DNA from: Albidovulum sp.
GTDB lineage: Bacteria > Pseudomonadota > Alphaproteobacteria > Rhodobacterales > Rhodobacteraceae
Reading direction: 5' to 3'
Length of the DNA stretch: 14,660 bases
Assembly (NCBI GenBank): GCA_030837825.1
Contig: JAUQYB010000086.1
Span: 1 to 14,660, forward strand
Shown here: in pieces, positions 6,401 to 13,706 of the stretch
Layout of the letters: each line of letters opens with the position of its first letter
Numbering within the stretch: position 1 is the first letter of the stretch
The notes under the pieces: generated by a model
What the model was told of the DNA's origin: nothing
Database searches by the model: none
The model's input: the letters and a program-made list of their open reading frames with translations, nothing else
Program-made: the position numbers and the translations under genes

Positions 6401-6434
6401 TCCTTCTGGCCGAAATATCCCTGCCGGAGGCATC
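6401..6434. repeat. Possible dispersed Rhodobacterales intergenic repeat
   Basis: Just after the helicase stop the minus strand reads TGCCTCCGGCAGGGATATTT and then CGGCCAGAAGGA. I recall near-identical elements (GCCTCCGGCGGGGATATTT followed by a purine-rich tail) in many intergenic regions of Rhodobacterales genomes, often at gene ends. The part TGCC-TCC-GGCA can form a small hairpin. Only one copy is present in this window, so its repetitive nature is recalled and not shown here. Confidence 0.35.
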
Positions 6435-6488
6435 CGCCGCTTTCCGTCCCGTGGCCGGCCCGCTAGTCTGCCGCCAAAGGAGGCCCCC

Positions 6489-6725
6489 ATGCGCTGCGTT
6501 TTCGTCCAGTTCCGCTGCCTGCCCGGCAAGACCTACGAGGTCGCCGACGCGATCTACGACCGTGAGGTCGTGTCGGAGCTTTACTCCACCTCCGGCGAAT
6601 ACGACCTCATCGCCAAGGTCTACATCCCGGAGGAGGCCGATGTCGGCCACTGGCTGACGGAGAAGCTGTTCGACATTCCCGGCATCGCCCGCACCCTGAC
6701 GACGATGACCTTCAAGGCGTTCTGA
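6489..6725 (+). CDS. Stand-alone AsnC/Lrp ligand-binding (RAM) domain protein
   Basis: This 78-residue protein is a single AsnC_trans_reg (RAM) domain without a helix-turn-helix. It shows the beta-alpha-beta-beta-alpha-beta pattern, with strands VFVQFRC (4-10) and LIAKVYI (40-46), the typical GEYDLI (36-41) before the third region, and a C-terminal strand TLTTMTFKAF. In Lrp-family regulators this domain binds amino acids and drives oligomerisation. Alone it cannot bind DNA and probably acts as a small-molecule sensor or modulates a full-length Lrp protein. The start is certain: AAAGGAGG (6476-6483) lies 5 bases before the ATG. A weak promoter, TTTCCG-17-TAGTCT, at 6441-6469 may drive it. The next gene begins 1 base after its stop, so the two are co-translated. 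Confidence 0.85.
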   Translation: MRCVFVQFRCLPGKTYEVADAIYDREVVSELYSTSGEYDLIAKVYIPEEADVGHWLTEKLFDIPGIARTLTTMTFKAF

Positions 6726-6726
6726 G

Positions 6727-7464
6727 ATGGCGCGCACCATCGTCGTCACCGGTGCCAGCGCCGGGATCGGCCGGGCGGTGGCGGAGGGGTTCCTCGACGC
6801 GGGCTGGAATGCCGTGCTCCTCGCCCGGCGGGGCGATCTTCTGGCAGAGGTGGCGGCAGGCCGGGCGGGGGCGCTGCCCCTGGCCTGCGACGTCACCGAC
6901 CCGGTCGCGGTCGAGGCTGCCTTCGACGCGGCCGTGGCCGGCTTCGGCCGGATCGACGTGCTCTTCAACAACGCCGGCATCTCGCGCCCGGCGGGGCTGA
7001 TCGACGAGATCCCGCTCGCCGACTGGTTCGACACGGTGGCGGTGAACCTCAACGGCATGTTCCTCTGCGCCCGCGCCGCCTTTGCCCGGATGCGGGCTCA
7101 GGCACCGCAGGGCGGGCGGATCATCAACAACGGCTCGATCTCGGCCCATGCGCCGCGGCCGGGGTCGGTCGCCTACACGACGACGAAGCACGCCGTCACC
7201 GGGCTGACCCGGACGCTCGCGCTCGATGGCCGGCGGTTTTCCATCGCGGCGGGGCAGATCGACATCGGCAATGCGCGGACGGAACTGGCCGCGCAGATGG
7301 AACGCGGCGTGCCGCAGGCCGACGGCAGCATCCTGGCCGAGCCGATGATGGACGTCGCCGAGGTTGCGGCGGCGGTCCTGCACATGGCAAGCCTGCCACT
7401 GTCCAGCAACGTCCTGTCGATGACGGTGATGGCGACGAACATGCCGTTCGTCGGGCGCGGTTGA
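6727..7464 (+). CDS. Short-chain dehydrogenase/reductase (SDR)
   Basis: This 245-residue classical SDR has the cofactor motif TGASAGIG (8-15), DVT (55-57) that contacts the adenine, NNAG (81-84), Asn107/Asn109 in VNLNG, Ser137 or Ser139, and the catalytic YTTTK (Tyr150, Lys154). An arginine pair follows strand 2 (LLARRGD, 31-37). This favours NADP(H), because no acidic residue takes the usual NAD-binding position. The C-terminal part, GQIDIGNARTEL, is family-typical. The substrate cannot be read from sequence. The ATG is 1 base past the stop of the AsnC-domain gene, with AAGG (6714-6717) inside that gene as a ribosome site, so expression is coupled. It ends 17 bases from the convergent TIGR02186 gene, with no obvious terminator between them. 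Confidence 0.88.
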   Translation: MARTIVVTGASAGIGRAVAEGFLDAGWNAVLLARRGDLLAEVAAGRAGALPLACDVTDPVAVEAAFDAAVAGFGRIDVLFNNAGISRPAGLIDEIPLADWFDTVAVNLNGMFLCARAAFARMRAQAPQGGRIINNGSISAHAPRPGSVAYTTTKHAVTGLTRTLALDGRRFSIAAGQIDIGNARTELAAQMERGVPQADGSILAEPMMDVAEVAAAVLHMASLPLSSNVLSMTVMATNMPFVGRG

Positions 7465-7481
7465 CTGCGCGGTTGGCGGGT

Positions 7482-8258
7482 TCAGCCGTTCTTCATCAGC
7501 CGGAACGCCGTCGAGGCCGCCCAGCCGGCCAGCGCCGCGATGGCAAGCGCCAGCACGCCATAGGCAGCCGGCTGGCCGCGGGCGAGTTCGTAGAGCCAGC
7601 GTTCGAGCCCGACCTTGCGCACGTCGACAAAGGTTTCGCGCATTGCCACCACCTGCCGGTCGCGGAGCAGGAAGAACCGGGTGAGGTAGGCCCCTTCGAC
7701 CAGATTCGCCGGCAGGTCGACATCGGTGCGGAAAAGCGTGTCCTCGGCCAGTTCCACCGCGCCTTCGTGCAGGGAGTAGAGCCCGTTGGCCTCGCGGATG
7801 CGGATCAGCGCCTCGGTGAAGGCGTAGCTGTTGTCGATCTCCTTCGGCGCGCCGACAGAGCGGATCATCTGCGGCACCGAGATCCTGCGCCGCAGATCCT
7901 CGGTCTGCGAGAGGATCTCGTCGAGCGGGCCGGTGGTGGCGACGGTATAGAAGCTCGGCGCGCGGTCGACCTCGACCGAGGCGGTGTTGATCCAGATGCC
8001 GAAGCTGCGCGACTTGCGCCGGACGGTGATCGGCGTCGACGGCCCCTCGACCGTCACGATGACCTCGAGCCGCGATCCCGAAGGCTCCGGTTCGTCGCGC
8101 TTGACCGCGCCGTAGATCAAGAGGTCCGAGCCCTCGAAATTGGCGGTGATCGAAATCTCGTTCCGGCTGAGCCCGGCCACGACCTCCTCCTGCGCCGCGG
8201 CCGGGACGGGGGCGGCGAGAAGGCCGAGAAGCCCGGGAAGGAGCGCCGCCAGCCTCAT
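7482..8258 (-). CDS. TIGR02186-family (Alph_Pro_TM) periplasmic, membrane-anchored protein
   Basis: This 258-residue protein has a signal peptide (about 1-22, cleavage after AAA), a long beta-rich periplasmic part (about 23-228) and one C-terminal membrane helix (about 231-253) with a short cytoplasmic tail ending RLMKNG. It matches, from memory, the alphaproteobacterial TIGR02186 / Alph_Pro_TM family, whose function is not established. Landmarks are GLSRNEISI near the N-terminus, NFEGSDLLIYGA (40-51) and the central segment SFGIWINT (85-92). Its ATG overlaps the stop of the tauE-like gene (ATGA, 4 bases), so the two proteins are made together. The inference is that it works as a periplasmic partner of that permease, for example in binding the exported anion or assembling the carrier. 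Confidence 0.82.
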   Translation of the reverse strand: MRLAALLPGLLGLLAAPVPAAAQEEVVAGLSRNEISITANFEGSDLLIYGAVKRDEPEPSGSRLEVIVTVEGPSTPITVRRKSRSFGIWINTASVEVDRAPSFYTVATTGPLDEILSQTEDLRRRISVPQMIRSVGAPKEIDNSYAFTEALIRIREANGLYSLHEGAVELAEDTLFRTDVDLPANLVEGAYLTRFFLLRDRQVVAMRETFVDVRKVGLERWLYELARGQPAAYGVLALAIAALAGWAASTAFRLMKNG

Positions 8259-9178
8259 GCCCGCCCCGCCGCCGAGATCGAGTAAAGCTCGCGCGGCTCG
8301 AGCAGGAGATCGACACCCAGCTTCAGGCTGACCGCCAGCACCATCAGCGCCAGCAGGATGCGCAACTGCTCGGCCTTCAGCCGCGCGCCGAGCCTGGTGC
8401 CGATCTGCGCCCCCACCACGCCGCCGACGATCAGGAGAAGCGCCAGCATCAGGTCGACGGACTGGTTCGTCCAGGCGTGCATGAAGGTGGTGAAGCCGGT
8501 GACGAAGATGATCTGGAAGAGCGAGGTGCCGATCACCACCTTCGTGGGCATCCCGAGGAGGTAGATCATTGCCGGCACCATGATGAACCCGCCGCCCACG
8601 CCCATGATCGCCGCCAGCACGCCGACGACGATCCCGACGAGCACCGGCGGGATCACCGAGATGTAGAGGCCGGAGGCGCGGAACTTGATCTTGAACGGCA
8701 GCCGGTGCACCCAGAGGTGCTGGTGCCGCCGGATCGCGGGTTGCGGGCCCGCCTTCCGCGCCCGGGCGACCGCACGCAGGCTTTCCTGCAACATCAAAAG
8801 CCCGATGAGGCCGAGGAAGACGACATAGGAAAGCTGCACGGCCAGGTCGATCTGGCCAAGCCGCGACAGCAGGTTGAAAACCCAGATGCCGAGCGCCGAG
8901 CCGATCAGACCGCCCGAGAGCAGCACCATCCCCATCCGCGTGTCGACGGTGCGCCGCTTGAGATGCGCGAGCACCCCCGAGACCGAGGAGGCCACGACCT
9001 GGTTGGCCCCCGTCGCCACGGCGACGGTCGGCGGCACGCCGATGAAGAACAGCAGCGGCGTGATCAGAAAGCCGCCGCCCACCCCGAAGAGCCCCGACAG
9101 GACACCGACGAGCCCGCCGATCCCGAACAGCACGAAGGCGTTGACCGAAACCTCCGCGATGGGCAGGTAGATCTGCAT
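8255..9178 (-). CDS. TauE/SafE-family sulfite/organosulfonate exporter
   Basis: This 307-residue polytopic membrane protein has two homologous halves. Each carries the family signature: SGLFGVGGGFLITP (28-41) followed by GVPPTVAVATG, and IMGVGGGFIMVP (191-202) followed by GMPTKVVIGTS. About eight hydrophobic segments are visible. A basic cytoplasmic loop (about 134-166, with RARKAG and RRHQH) separates the halves. Family members are thought to export sulfite, sulfoacetate or related anions, but the substrate here is unknown. No sulfur-metabolism gene is adjacent. The ATG at 9178 has only a weak ribosome site (ACGAG), and the start could lie slightly downstream. A TTGACA -35 box lies upstream at 9246-9241. 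It is the first gene of a two-gene unit with the TIGR02186 protein. Confidence 0.88.
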   Translation of the reverse strand: MQIYLPIAEVSVNAFVLFGIGGLVGVLSGLFGVGGGFLITPLLFFIGVPPTVAVATGANQVVASSVSGVLAHLKRRTVDTRMGMVLLSGGLIGSALGIWVFNLLSRLGQIDLAVQLSYVVFLGLIGLLMLQESLRAVARARKAGPQPAIRRHQHLWVHRLPFKIKFRASGLYISVIPPVLVGIVVGVLAAIMGVGGGFIMVPAMIYLLGMPTKVVIGTSLFQIIFVTGFTTFMHAWTNQSVDLMLALLLIVGGVVGAQIGTRLGARLKAEQLRILLALMVLAVSLKLGVDLLLEPRELYSISAAGRA

Positions 9179-9216
9179 CTCGTCGTTCAGTCCGCTGAAA
9201 TCGGGAGCTTTCGATC

Positions 9217-9246
9217 AGTCTTGCCCCCGGGGGAGGACAGTGTCAA
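9217..9246 (-). promoter_or_regulatory. Candidate promoter of the tauE-like gene
   Basis: On the minus strand a perfect -35 box TTGACA (9246-9241) is followed after 18 bases by AAGACT (9222-9217), a poor -10 box. The spacer contains CCCCCGGGGG (9224-9233). The -35 box lies in the 110-base gap between pnp and the tauE-like gene, where a promoter is expected. The weak -10 box keeps confidence low. Confidence 0.35.
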
Positions 9247-9266
9247 ACGCTCGCTGCCAAAGCCCT

Positions 9267-9286
9267 GGGGCCAGCCGTCCGGCCCC
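9267..9286 (-). terminator. Hairpin at the end of the nucleoside operon
   Basis: GGGGCC (9267-9272) and GGCCCC (9281-9286) form a perfect 6-pair stem with an 8-base loop, starting 2 bases beyond the pnp stop in the direction of transcription. The bases that follow (AGGGCTTTGG) contain only three Ts, so any intrinsic termination would be weak. Its position at the end of a five-gene operon supports a 3'-end role. Confidence 0.4.
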
Positions 9287-9288
9287 GC

Positions 9289-10092
9289 TCAGTCCAGGTC
9301 GCGCAGGTATCGTCGGAGCACGCGTTCGAGCTTTGCCGCGCCCAGGGGCGCCATCGCCTTGGTGTGTTCGTGGCTGATCTTCTCGTCGCTCATGCCCGCC
9401 GCCATGTTGGTGATGACCGAGATCGCGGCGACCTTCAGGCCGAGAAACCGGGCGAGGATCACCTCGGGAACGGTCGACATGCCGACCGCATCGGCGCCGA
9501 GCGTCCGGATCGCCCGGATTTCCGCGGGCGTCTCGAACGAGGGGCCGGAATACCAGGCGTAGACGCCTTCGCCGAGGTCGACGCCCTCGGCCCCGGCGGC
9601 CGCCCTCAGCCGGGAGCGCATCCCTGCGTCATGGGCCTCGGTCATCGGCACGAAGCGGGCGTCGGAAGGCTCGCCGATCAGGGGATTGAGGCCGGAGAAG
9701 TTGATGTGATCAGAGAGCATCATCAGCGATCCGGGCGGCATCCCGGGCCGGAGCGAGCCGGCGGCGTTGGTGACGATCAGCCGGTCGGCCCCGAGGGCTG
9801 CGAGCACCTCCAGCGGCAGGCGCATCGCGTCGGCGCGGCCGCTTTCGTAGTAATGCGCCCGGCCGCCGAAGACGGCGACGCGGGCGCCTTCGAATGTGCC
9901 GAGGGCAAGCGCCGGTGTGTGGCCAGAGACGCCCGCATGGGGAAATCCCGGCAGGTCGGCATAGTCGATCGTCACGCCCCCGACCTCGGCCGCGATGTGG
10001 CCAAGCCCCGAGCCGAGGATCAGCCCGTGGCTGACCGGCTCGGCGCCGGCCCGGTCGCGGACGATGGCGGCAAGCTCAGCGCTCCTTGACAT
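9289..10092 (-). CDS. Purine nucleoside phosphorylase (trimeric, PNP_UDP_1 family)
   Basis: This 267-residue enzyme is the usual length for trimeric purine nucleoside phosphorylases. It should cleave inosine, guanosine or xanthosine with phosphate to the base and ribose-1-phosphate. Phosphate-site residues are visible in LGSGLG (26-31, Ser28), GRAHYYE (77-83, Arg78 and His80) and NAAGS (109-113). The purine and ribose contacts match those of the human enzyme: Glu187 in GPSFETP, Met205 in VGMSTVPE and Asn229 in VITN. The Asn favours 6-oxopurines. The gene start overlaps the end of the second permease gene by 17 bases, with GGAGG (10101-10105) 8 bases before the ATG. Placing it directly after a BMP-type transporter implies that imported nucleosides are its substrate. 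I give no symbol because punA, deoD and xapA are used inconsistently for this type. Confidence 0.92.
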   Translation of the reverse strand: MSRSAELAAIVRDRAGAEPVSHGLILGSGLGHIAAEVGGVTIDYADLPGFPHAGVSGHTPALALGTFEGARVAVFGGRAHYYESGRADAMRLPLEVLAALGADRLIVTNAAGSLRPGMPPGSLMMLSDHINFSGLNPLIGEPSDARFVPMTEAHDAGMRSRLRAAAGAEGVDLGEGVYAWYSGPSFETPAEIRAIRTLGADAVGMSTVPEVILARFLGLKVAAISVITNMAAGMSDEKISHEHTKAMAPLGAAKLERVLRRYLRDLD

Positions 10093-11044
10093 AGGGCTCG
10101 CCTCCGGCGCGCGGCGGGATCGCGCGGCCGACGAAGCCCGCCAGAACGATCACGGTGAGGATGTAGGGCAGGGCATCGAGCATCGGCACCGGCACGTCGA
10201 AGCCCACCGTGTTCTTGATCACGTCGGGCCTGAGCGCCAGCGCCTGGAAGAAGCCGAAGAGCAGCGTCGCCATCAGCGCATACCACGGGCGCCACTTGGC
10301 GAAGATCAGCGCGGCGAGCGCGATGTAGCCGCGCCCCGCCGTCATCTCCTTGCCGAAGCCCGCCTGAAGGCCCGCCGCCATGTAGGCGCCGGCGATGCCG
10401 CAGAGGATGCCGGTGATCGCCAGCGCGGTATAGCGCAGCCGCACCACCGAGATGCCGGCGGTATCGACCGAGGCAGGGTTTTCGCCGACCGCCCTGAGCC
10501 GCAGGCCGAAGCGGGTGCGGTAGAGCAGCCACCAGGTGAGCGGCACCGAGAGAAGTGCCACGTAGACCAGCACGCCGTGGCCCGAGACGACCTCGCGGTA
10601 GAAGGGGCCGACGAGGGGCACCTGGCCGATGGCGTCGGCGAAGGGAAGCGTGATCGGGTTGAAACGCGCCTCGCCAGACAGGGGCGGGGTGCGCCCGCCC
10701 TGCCGGAAGAGCGATTGCGCGGCAAGGACGGTGATCCCCGAGGCCACGAAGTTGAGCGCGACGCCGGAGATGAGCTGGTTGCCCCGGAAGGTGATCGAGG
10801 CGACCCCGTGGATGGCGGCAAAGACCATCGACCCGGCGATGCCGGCCAGAAGCCCGACCCAGACATTGCCGGTCAGGGCGGCGGCGGCGCCGGTGCACAT
10901 CGCCGCCATCAGCATCTTGCCCTCGAGCCCGATGTCGAAGACGCCGGAGCGTTCGGAATAGAGCCCTGCGAGGCAGGCGAGCAGGAGCGGCGTGGCGAGC
11001 CGCAGCGTCGAGTCGAGGATCTGGAGAAGCGTGGCGTAGTCCAT
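10076..11044 (-). CDS. Nucleoside ABC transporter permease (BPD_transp_2), second subunit
   Basis: This 322-residue inner-membrane protein belongs to the BPD_transp_2 family and is similar to NupQ/YufQ-type subunits. The N-terminus has the family-typical GLYSERSGVFDIGLEG (27-42). Several hydrophobic helices follow, and RAVGENPASVDTAGI (184-198) is the cytoplasmic coupling loop that contacts the ATPase. It pairs with the permease encoded just upstream to form the channel. Its ATG shares one base with the stop of that gene (TGATG), and its own 3' end overlaps pnp by 17 bases, so translation along the operon is tightly coupled. The assignment to nucleosides comes from the BMP-type binding protein and pnp in the same operon. 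The subunit sequence alone would not distinguish nucleosides from sugars. Confidence 0.9.
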   Translation of the reverse strand: MDYATLLQILDSTLRLATPLLLACLAGLYSERSGVFDIGLEGKMLMAAMCTGAAAALTGNVWVGLLAGIAGSMVFAAIHGVASITFRGNQLISGVALNFVASGITVLAAQSLFRQGGRTPPLSGEARFNPITLPFADAIGQVPLVGPFYREVVSGHGVLVYVALLSVPLTWWLLYRTRFGLRLRAVGENPASVDTAGISVVRLRYTALAITGILCGIAGAYMAAGLQAGFGKEMTAGRGYIALAALIFAKWRPWYALMATLLFGFFQALALRPDVIKNTVGFDVPVPMLDALPYILTVIVLAGFVGRAIPPRAGGEPYVKER

Positions 11045-12135
11045 CACGCCACCGCCGCCGCGCGCGGCCGGAAGAAGAGGCCGAGGAACATCCGCACCAT
11101 GTAGTCGAGCGCGCCGGTGAAGAGGATCACCAGCCCCTGCACGACGGTCCTGAGTTCGATCGGGATCGCCGTCCAGAGGCCAAGCTCGGCGCCGCCCTGA
11201 TAGAGGAAGCCGAAGAGGATCGCGGCCAGGAAGACGCCGACCGGGTGATTGCGGCCCATCAGCGCGACGGCGATGCCGATGAAGCCCGCGCCTTCGGACG
11301 AGTTCTGCAGGAGCCGCCCGGCCTCGCCCATCACGTTGTTGATCGACATCAGCCCGGAAAGCGCGCCCGAGATCAGCATGGCGATCATCGTCACCCGGAA
11401 CGGATTGATGCCGGCGTAGAGCGCGGCCGGTTCGGACTTGCCGAAGGCGCGGATCTCGTAGCCGAGCCGGGTGCGCCACAAGAGCAGCCAGACCAGCCAG
11501 CAGGCAACCAGCGCCACGAAGAGCGTCACGTTCGCCGGCACCTGTTTGGTGAAGATCAGCGAGAGGCCGGGAATTTCGTGCAGCGTGGGCAGCGCCGCGC
11601 CGGCGGGGAAACGCGCGCTCGCGGGGTCCATGCTGGCGGGGGGGCGCAGGTGTTCCACGAGGACATAGATCAGAAGCGCCGCCGCGATGTAGTTGAACAT
11701 GATCGTGGTGATCACGATATGGCTGCCGCGCCGGGCCTGGAGATAGGCGGGCACAGCCGCCCAGGCCGCGCCGAAGAGCGCCGCCGCCGCCATCGCGGCC
11801 GGCAGCGCGCTCGTCCAGTGCGGCCAGGGAACCGCGAGGCAGACGAGCGCCACGCCGAGCCCCCCGAGCTGCGCCTGCCCCTCGCCGCCGATGTTGAAGA
11901 GGCTGGCGTGGAACGCGACCGTCACCGACAGGCCGGTGAAGATGAAGCTGGTGGCGTAGTAGAGCGTATAGCCCCAGCCATAGGCCGAGCCGACCGCGCC
12001 ATCGACCATCGTTCGCAGCGCCTCCATCGGGCTCTGGCCGATGGCGAGGATGACGAGGGCCGAGATGATGCCCGCCAGCAGCAGGCTGATCAGCGGCACG
12101 AGAACGAGGTCGGCCCAGCGGGGAAGGCGGGTCAT
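11044..12135 (-). CDS. Nucleoside ABC transporter permease (BPD_transp_2), first subunit
   Basis: This 363-residue permease resembles NupP/YufP. A long first membrane helix (about 10-32) is followed by FHASLFNIGGEGQAQLGG (75-92), the family-typical loop. The coupling loop RAFGKSEPAALYAGI lies at 229-243, and GEAGRLLQNSSEGAGFIGIA (270-289) is typical of this branch. About eight to ten membrane segments can be seen. It should form the heterodimeric channel with the following gene product. Its ATG overlaps the stop of the ATPase gene (ATGA, 4 bases) and its stop overlaps the next ATG by 1 base. The C-terminal tail (RPRAAAVA) is short and basic. No anomalies are visible. Confidence 0.9.
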   Translation of the reverse strand: MTRLPRWADLVLVPLISLLLAGIISALVILAIGQSPMEALRTMVDGAVGSAYGWGYTLYYATSFIFTGLSVTVAFHASLFNIGGEGQAQLGGLGVALVCLAVPWPHWTSALPAAMAAAALFGAAWAAVPAYLQARRGSHIVITTIMFNYIAAALLIYVLVEHLRPPASMDPASARFPAGAALPTLHEIPGLSLIFTKQVPANVTLFVALVACWLVWLLLWRTRLGYEIRAFGKSEPAALYAGINPFRVTMIAMLISGALSGLMSINNVMGEAGRLLQNSSEGAGFIGIAVALMGRNHPVGVFLAAILFGFLYQGGAELGLWTAIPIELRTVVQGLVILFTGALDYMVRMFLGLFFRPRAAAVA

Positions 12136-13706
12136 GCGGCCTGCCCCCCGGCAACGACGCCGGCCATCATCAGGCCAAGCTCGCGCTCGTTGGTCTTTTC
12201 CGGGTCGCGTTCGCCCATGATGCGGCCGTCGAACATCACCGCGATGCGGTCGGCCATGCCGAGGATTTCGTCAAGCTCGACCGAGACGAGCAGGATCGCC
12301 TTCCCGGCGTCGCGCAGCTCCACGATCCGCCGGTGGATGAACTCGATCGCACCGATGTCCACGCCGCGGGTGGGCTGGCCGACGAGCAGAAGCTCGGGGT
12401 TGCGCTCGATCTCGCGGGCGAGGATCAGCTTCTGCTGGTTGCCGCCGGAGAAGCTCTTGGCCGGCAGGGTGGCGATCGGCGGGCGCACGTCGAAGCGTTC
12501 CATCTTGCCACGGGTGTCCCGAAGGATCGCCTCGTTGTCCATCAAGAGCCGGTTCCTCTGGTAGGCCGGGTCGTTGTGATAGCCGAAGGCCATGTTCTCC
12601 CAGGCGGTGAAGTCCATGATCATGCCGAGGCGCTGGCGGTCTTCGGGCACATGGCTGATGCCCTGCGCGCGCCGCGTCTGGCCGTCGGACTTCGTGCCGG
12701 TGAGGTCGAGCGCCTCGCCGTTCAGCCGAACGCTGCCGGTGGCGCGGCGAAAGCCGCCCAGCACCTCGAGAAGCTCCGACTGGCCGTTGCCGGCGACGCC
12801 GGCGATGCCGAGAATCTCGCCCGCACGGATCTGGAAGGAGATGCCGCGCAGACGTTCCACCCTGTCGGCATCGACAACGCGCAGGTTCTCCACCTCAAGG
12901 ACGACCGGGCCGGGGCGCGCCGGTCCCTTGGCGACGTCGAGCAGCACCTTGCGGCCGACCATCATCTCGGCCAGTGCCTCGGGGCTGGTGGTTGCCGTCC
13001 TGACCGTCGCGGTCATCTCGCCCCGGCGCATCACGCTCACGGTGTCGGTGATCTCCATGATCTCGCGCAGCTTGTGGGTGATGAGGATGATCGTCTTGCC
13101 CTGCTCCTTCAGGCCCCTCAGGATGCGGAAGAGGTGGTCGGCCTCGTCGGGAGTGAGCACGCCGGTGGGTTCGTCGAGGATCAGGATCTCGGCGTTGCGG
13201 TAGAGCGCCTTGAGGATTTCCACCCGCTGCTGGTGGCCCACCGACAGCTCCTCGACCAGCGAGTCGGGGTCGACGTCCAGCTCGTATTCCCGTGCCAGAT
13301 CGCCCAGCACCTTGCGCGCCTTGGCCAGCGAGGGCCTGAGAAGCGCCCCGTCCTCGGCCCCGAGGATGACGTTTTCCAGCACGGTGAAGTTCGGCACCAG
13401 CTTGAAATGCTGGAAGACCATGCCGATGCCGGCGCGGATCGCGGCCTGGCTGTCGGGGATCTGCGTCGGGCGGCCGTTGATCAGAATCTCGCCCGCGTCA
13501 GCCTTGTAGAAGCCGTAGAGGATCGACATCAGCGTCGACTTGCCGGCGCCGTTCTCGCCGATGATGCCGTGGATCGTGCCCTTCGCCACCCGGATCGAAA
13601 TGTCCTTGTTGGCCTGCACCGGGCCGAAGGCTTTCGAGATTCCCTTGAGTTCGATGGCGAGGGGGGCGGCCGTTTCCGGCCGCCCTGCCGCTGCGCCCGG
13701 GGCCAT
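12132..13706 (-). CDS. Nucleoside ABC transporter ATPase with two fused domains
   Basis: This 524-residue protein has two nucleotide-binding domains, as in NupO/YufO, RbsA and MglA. Domain 1 is complete: Walker A GENGAGKST (50-58), Q-loop Gln99, signature LSVGHQQ (154-160), Walker B ILILDEP (174-180) and His211. Domain 2 is degenerate. Its Walker A reads GVAGNGQSE (303-311) with Gln for Lys, Walker B reads LLLVGQP (439-445) with Gly-Gln for Asp-Glu, and Ser475 replaces the switch His. Its signature FSGGNQQ (419-425) is intact. Only one composite ATP site is therefore likely to hydrolyse ATP, which is usual for this family. The ATG shares one base with the stop of the binding-protein gene (TGATG). 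The same frame is open further upstream, but that stretch is antisense-like sequence and is covered by the binding-protein gene. Confidence 0.93.
   Translation of the reverse strand: MAPGAAAGRPETAAPLAIELKGISKAFGPVQANKDISIRVAKGTIHGIIGENGAGKSTLMSILYGFYKADAGEILINGRPTQIPDSQAAIRAGIGMVFQHFKLVPNFTVLENVILGAEDGALLRPSLAKARKVLGDLAREYELDVDPDSLVEELSVGHQQRVEILKALYRNAEILILDEPTGVLTPDEADHLFRILRGLKEQGKTIILITHKLREIMEITDTVSVMRRGEMTATVRTATTSPEALAEMMVGRKVLLDVAKGPARPGPVVLEVENLRVVDADRVERLRGISFQIRAGEILGIAGVAGNGQSELLEVLGGFRRATGSVRLNGEALDLTGTKSDGQTRRAQGISHVPEDRQRLGMIMDFTAWENMAFGYHNDPAYQRNRLLMDNEAILRDTRGKMERFDVRPPIATLPAKSFSGGNQQKLILAREIERNPELLLVGQPTRGVDIGAIEFIHRRIVELRDAGKAILLVSVELDEILGMADRIAVMFDGRIMGERDPEKTNERELGLMMAGVVAGGQAA

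Noticed and set aside
4665..7058. Minus-strand open frame of 797 codons opposite the helicase
   Set aside because: It spans the helicase, the AsnC-domain gene and part of the SDR, all with intact motifs on the plus strand. The composition is low-complexity and there is no ribosome site.
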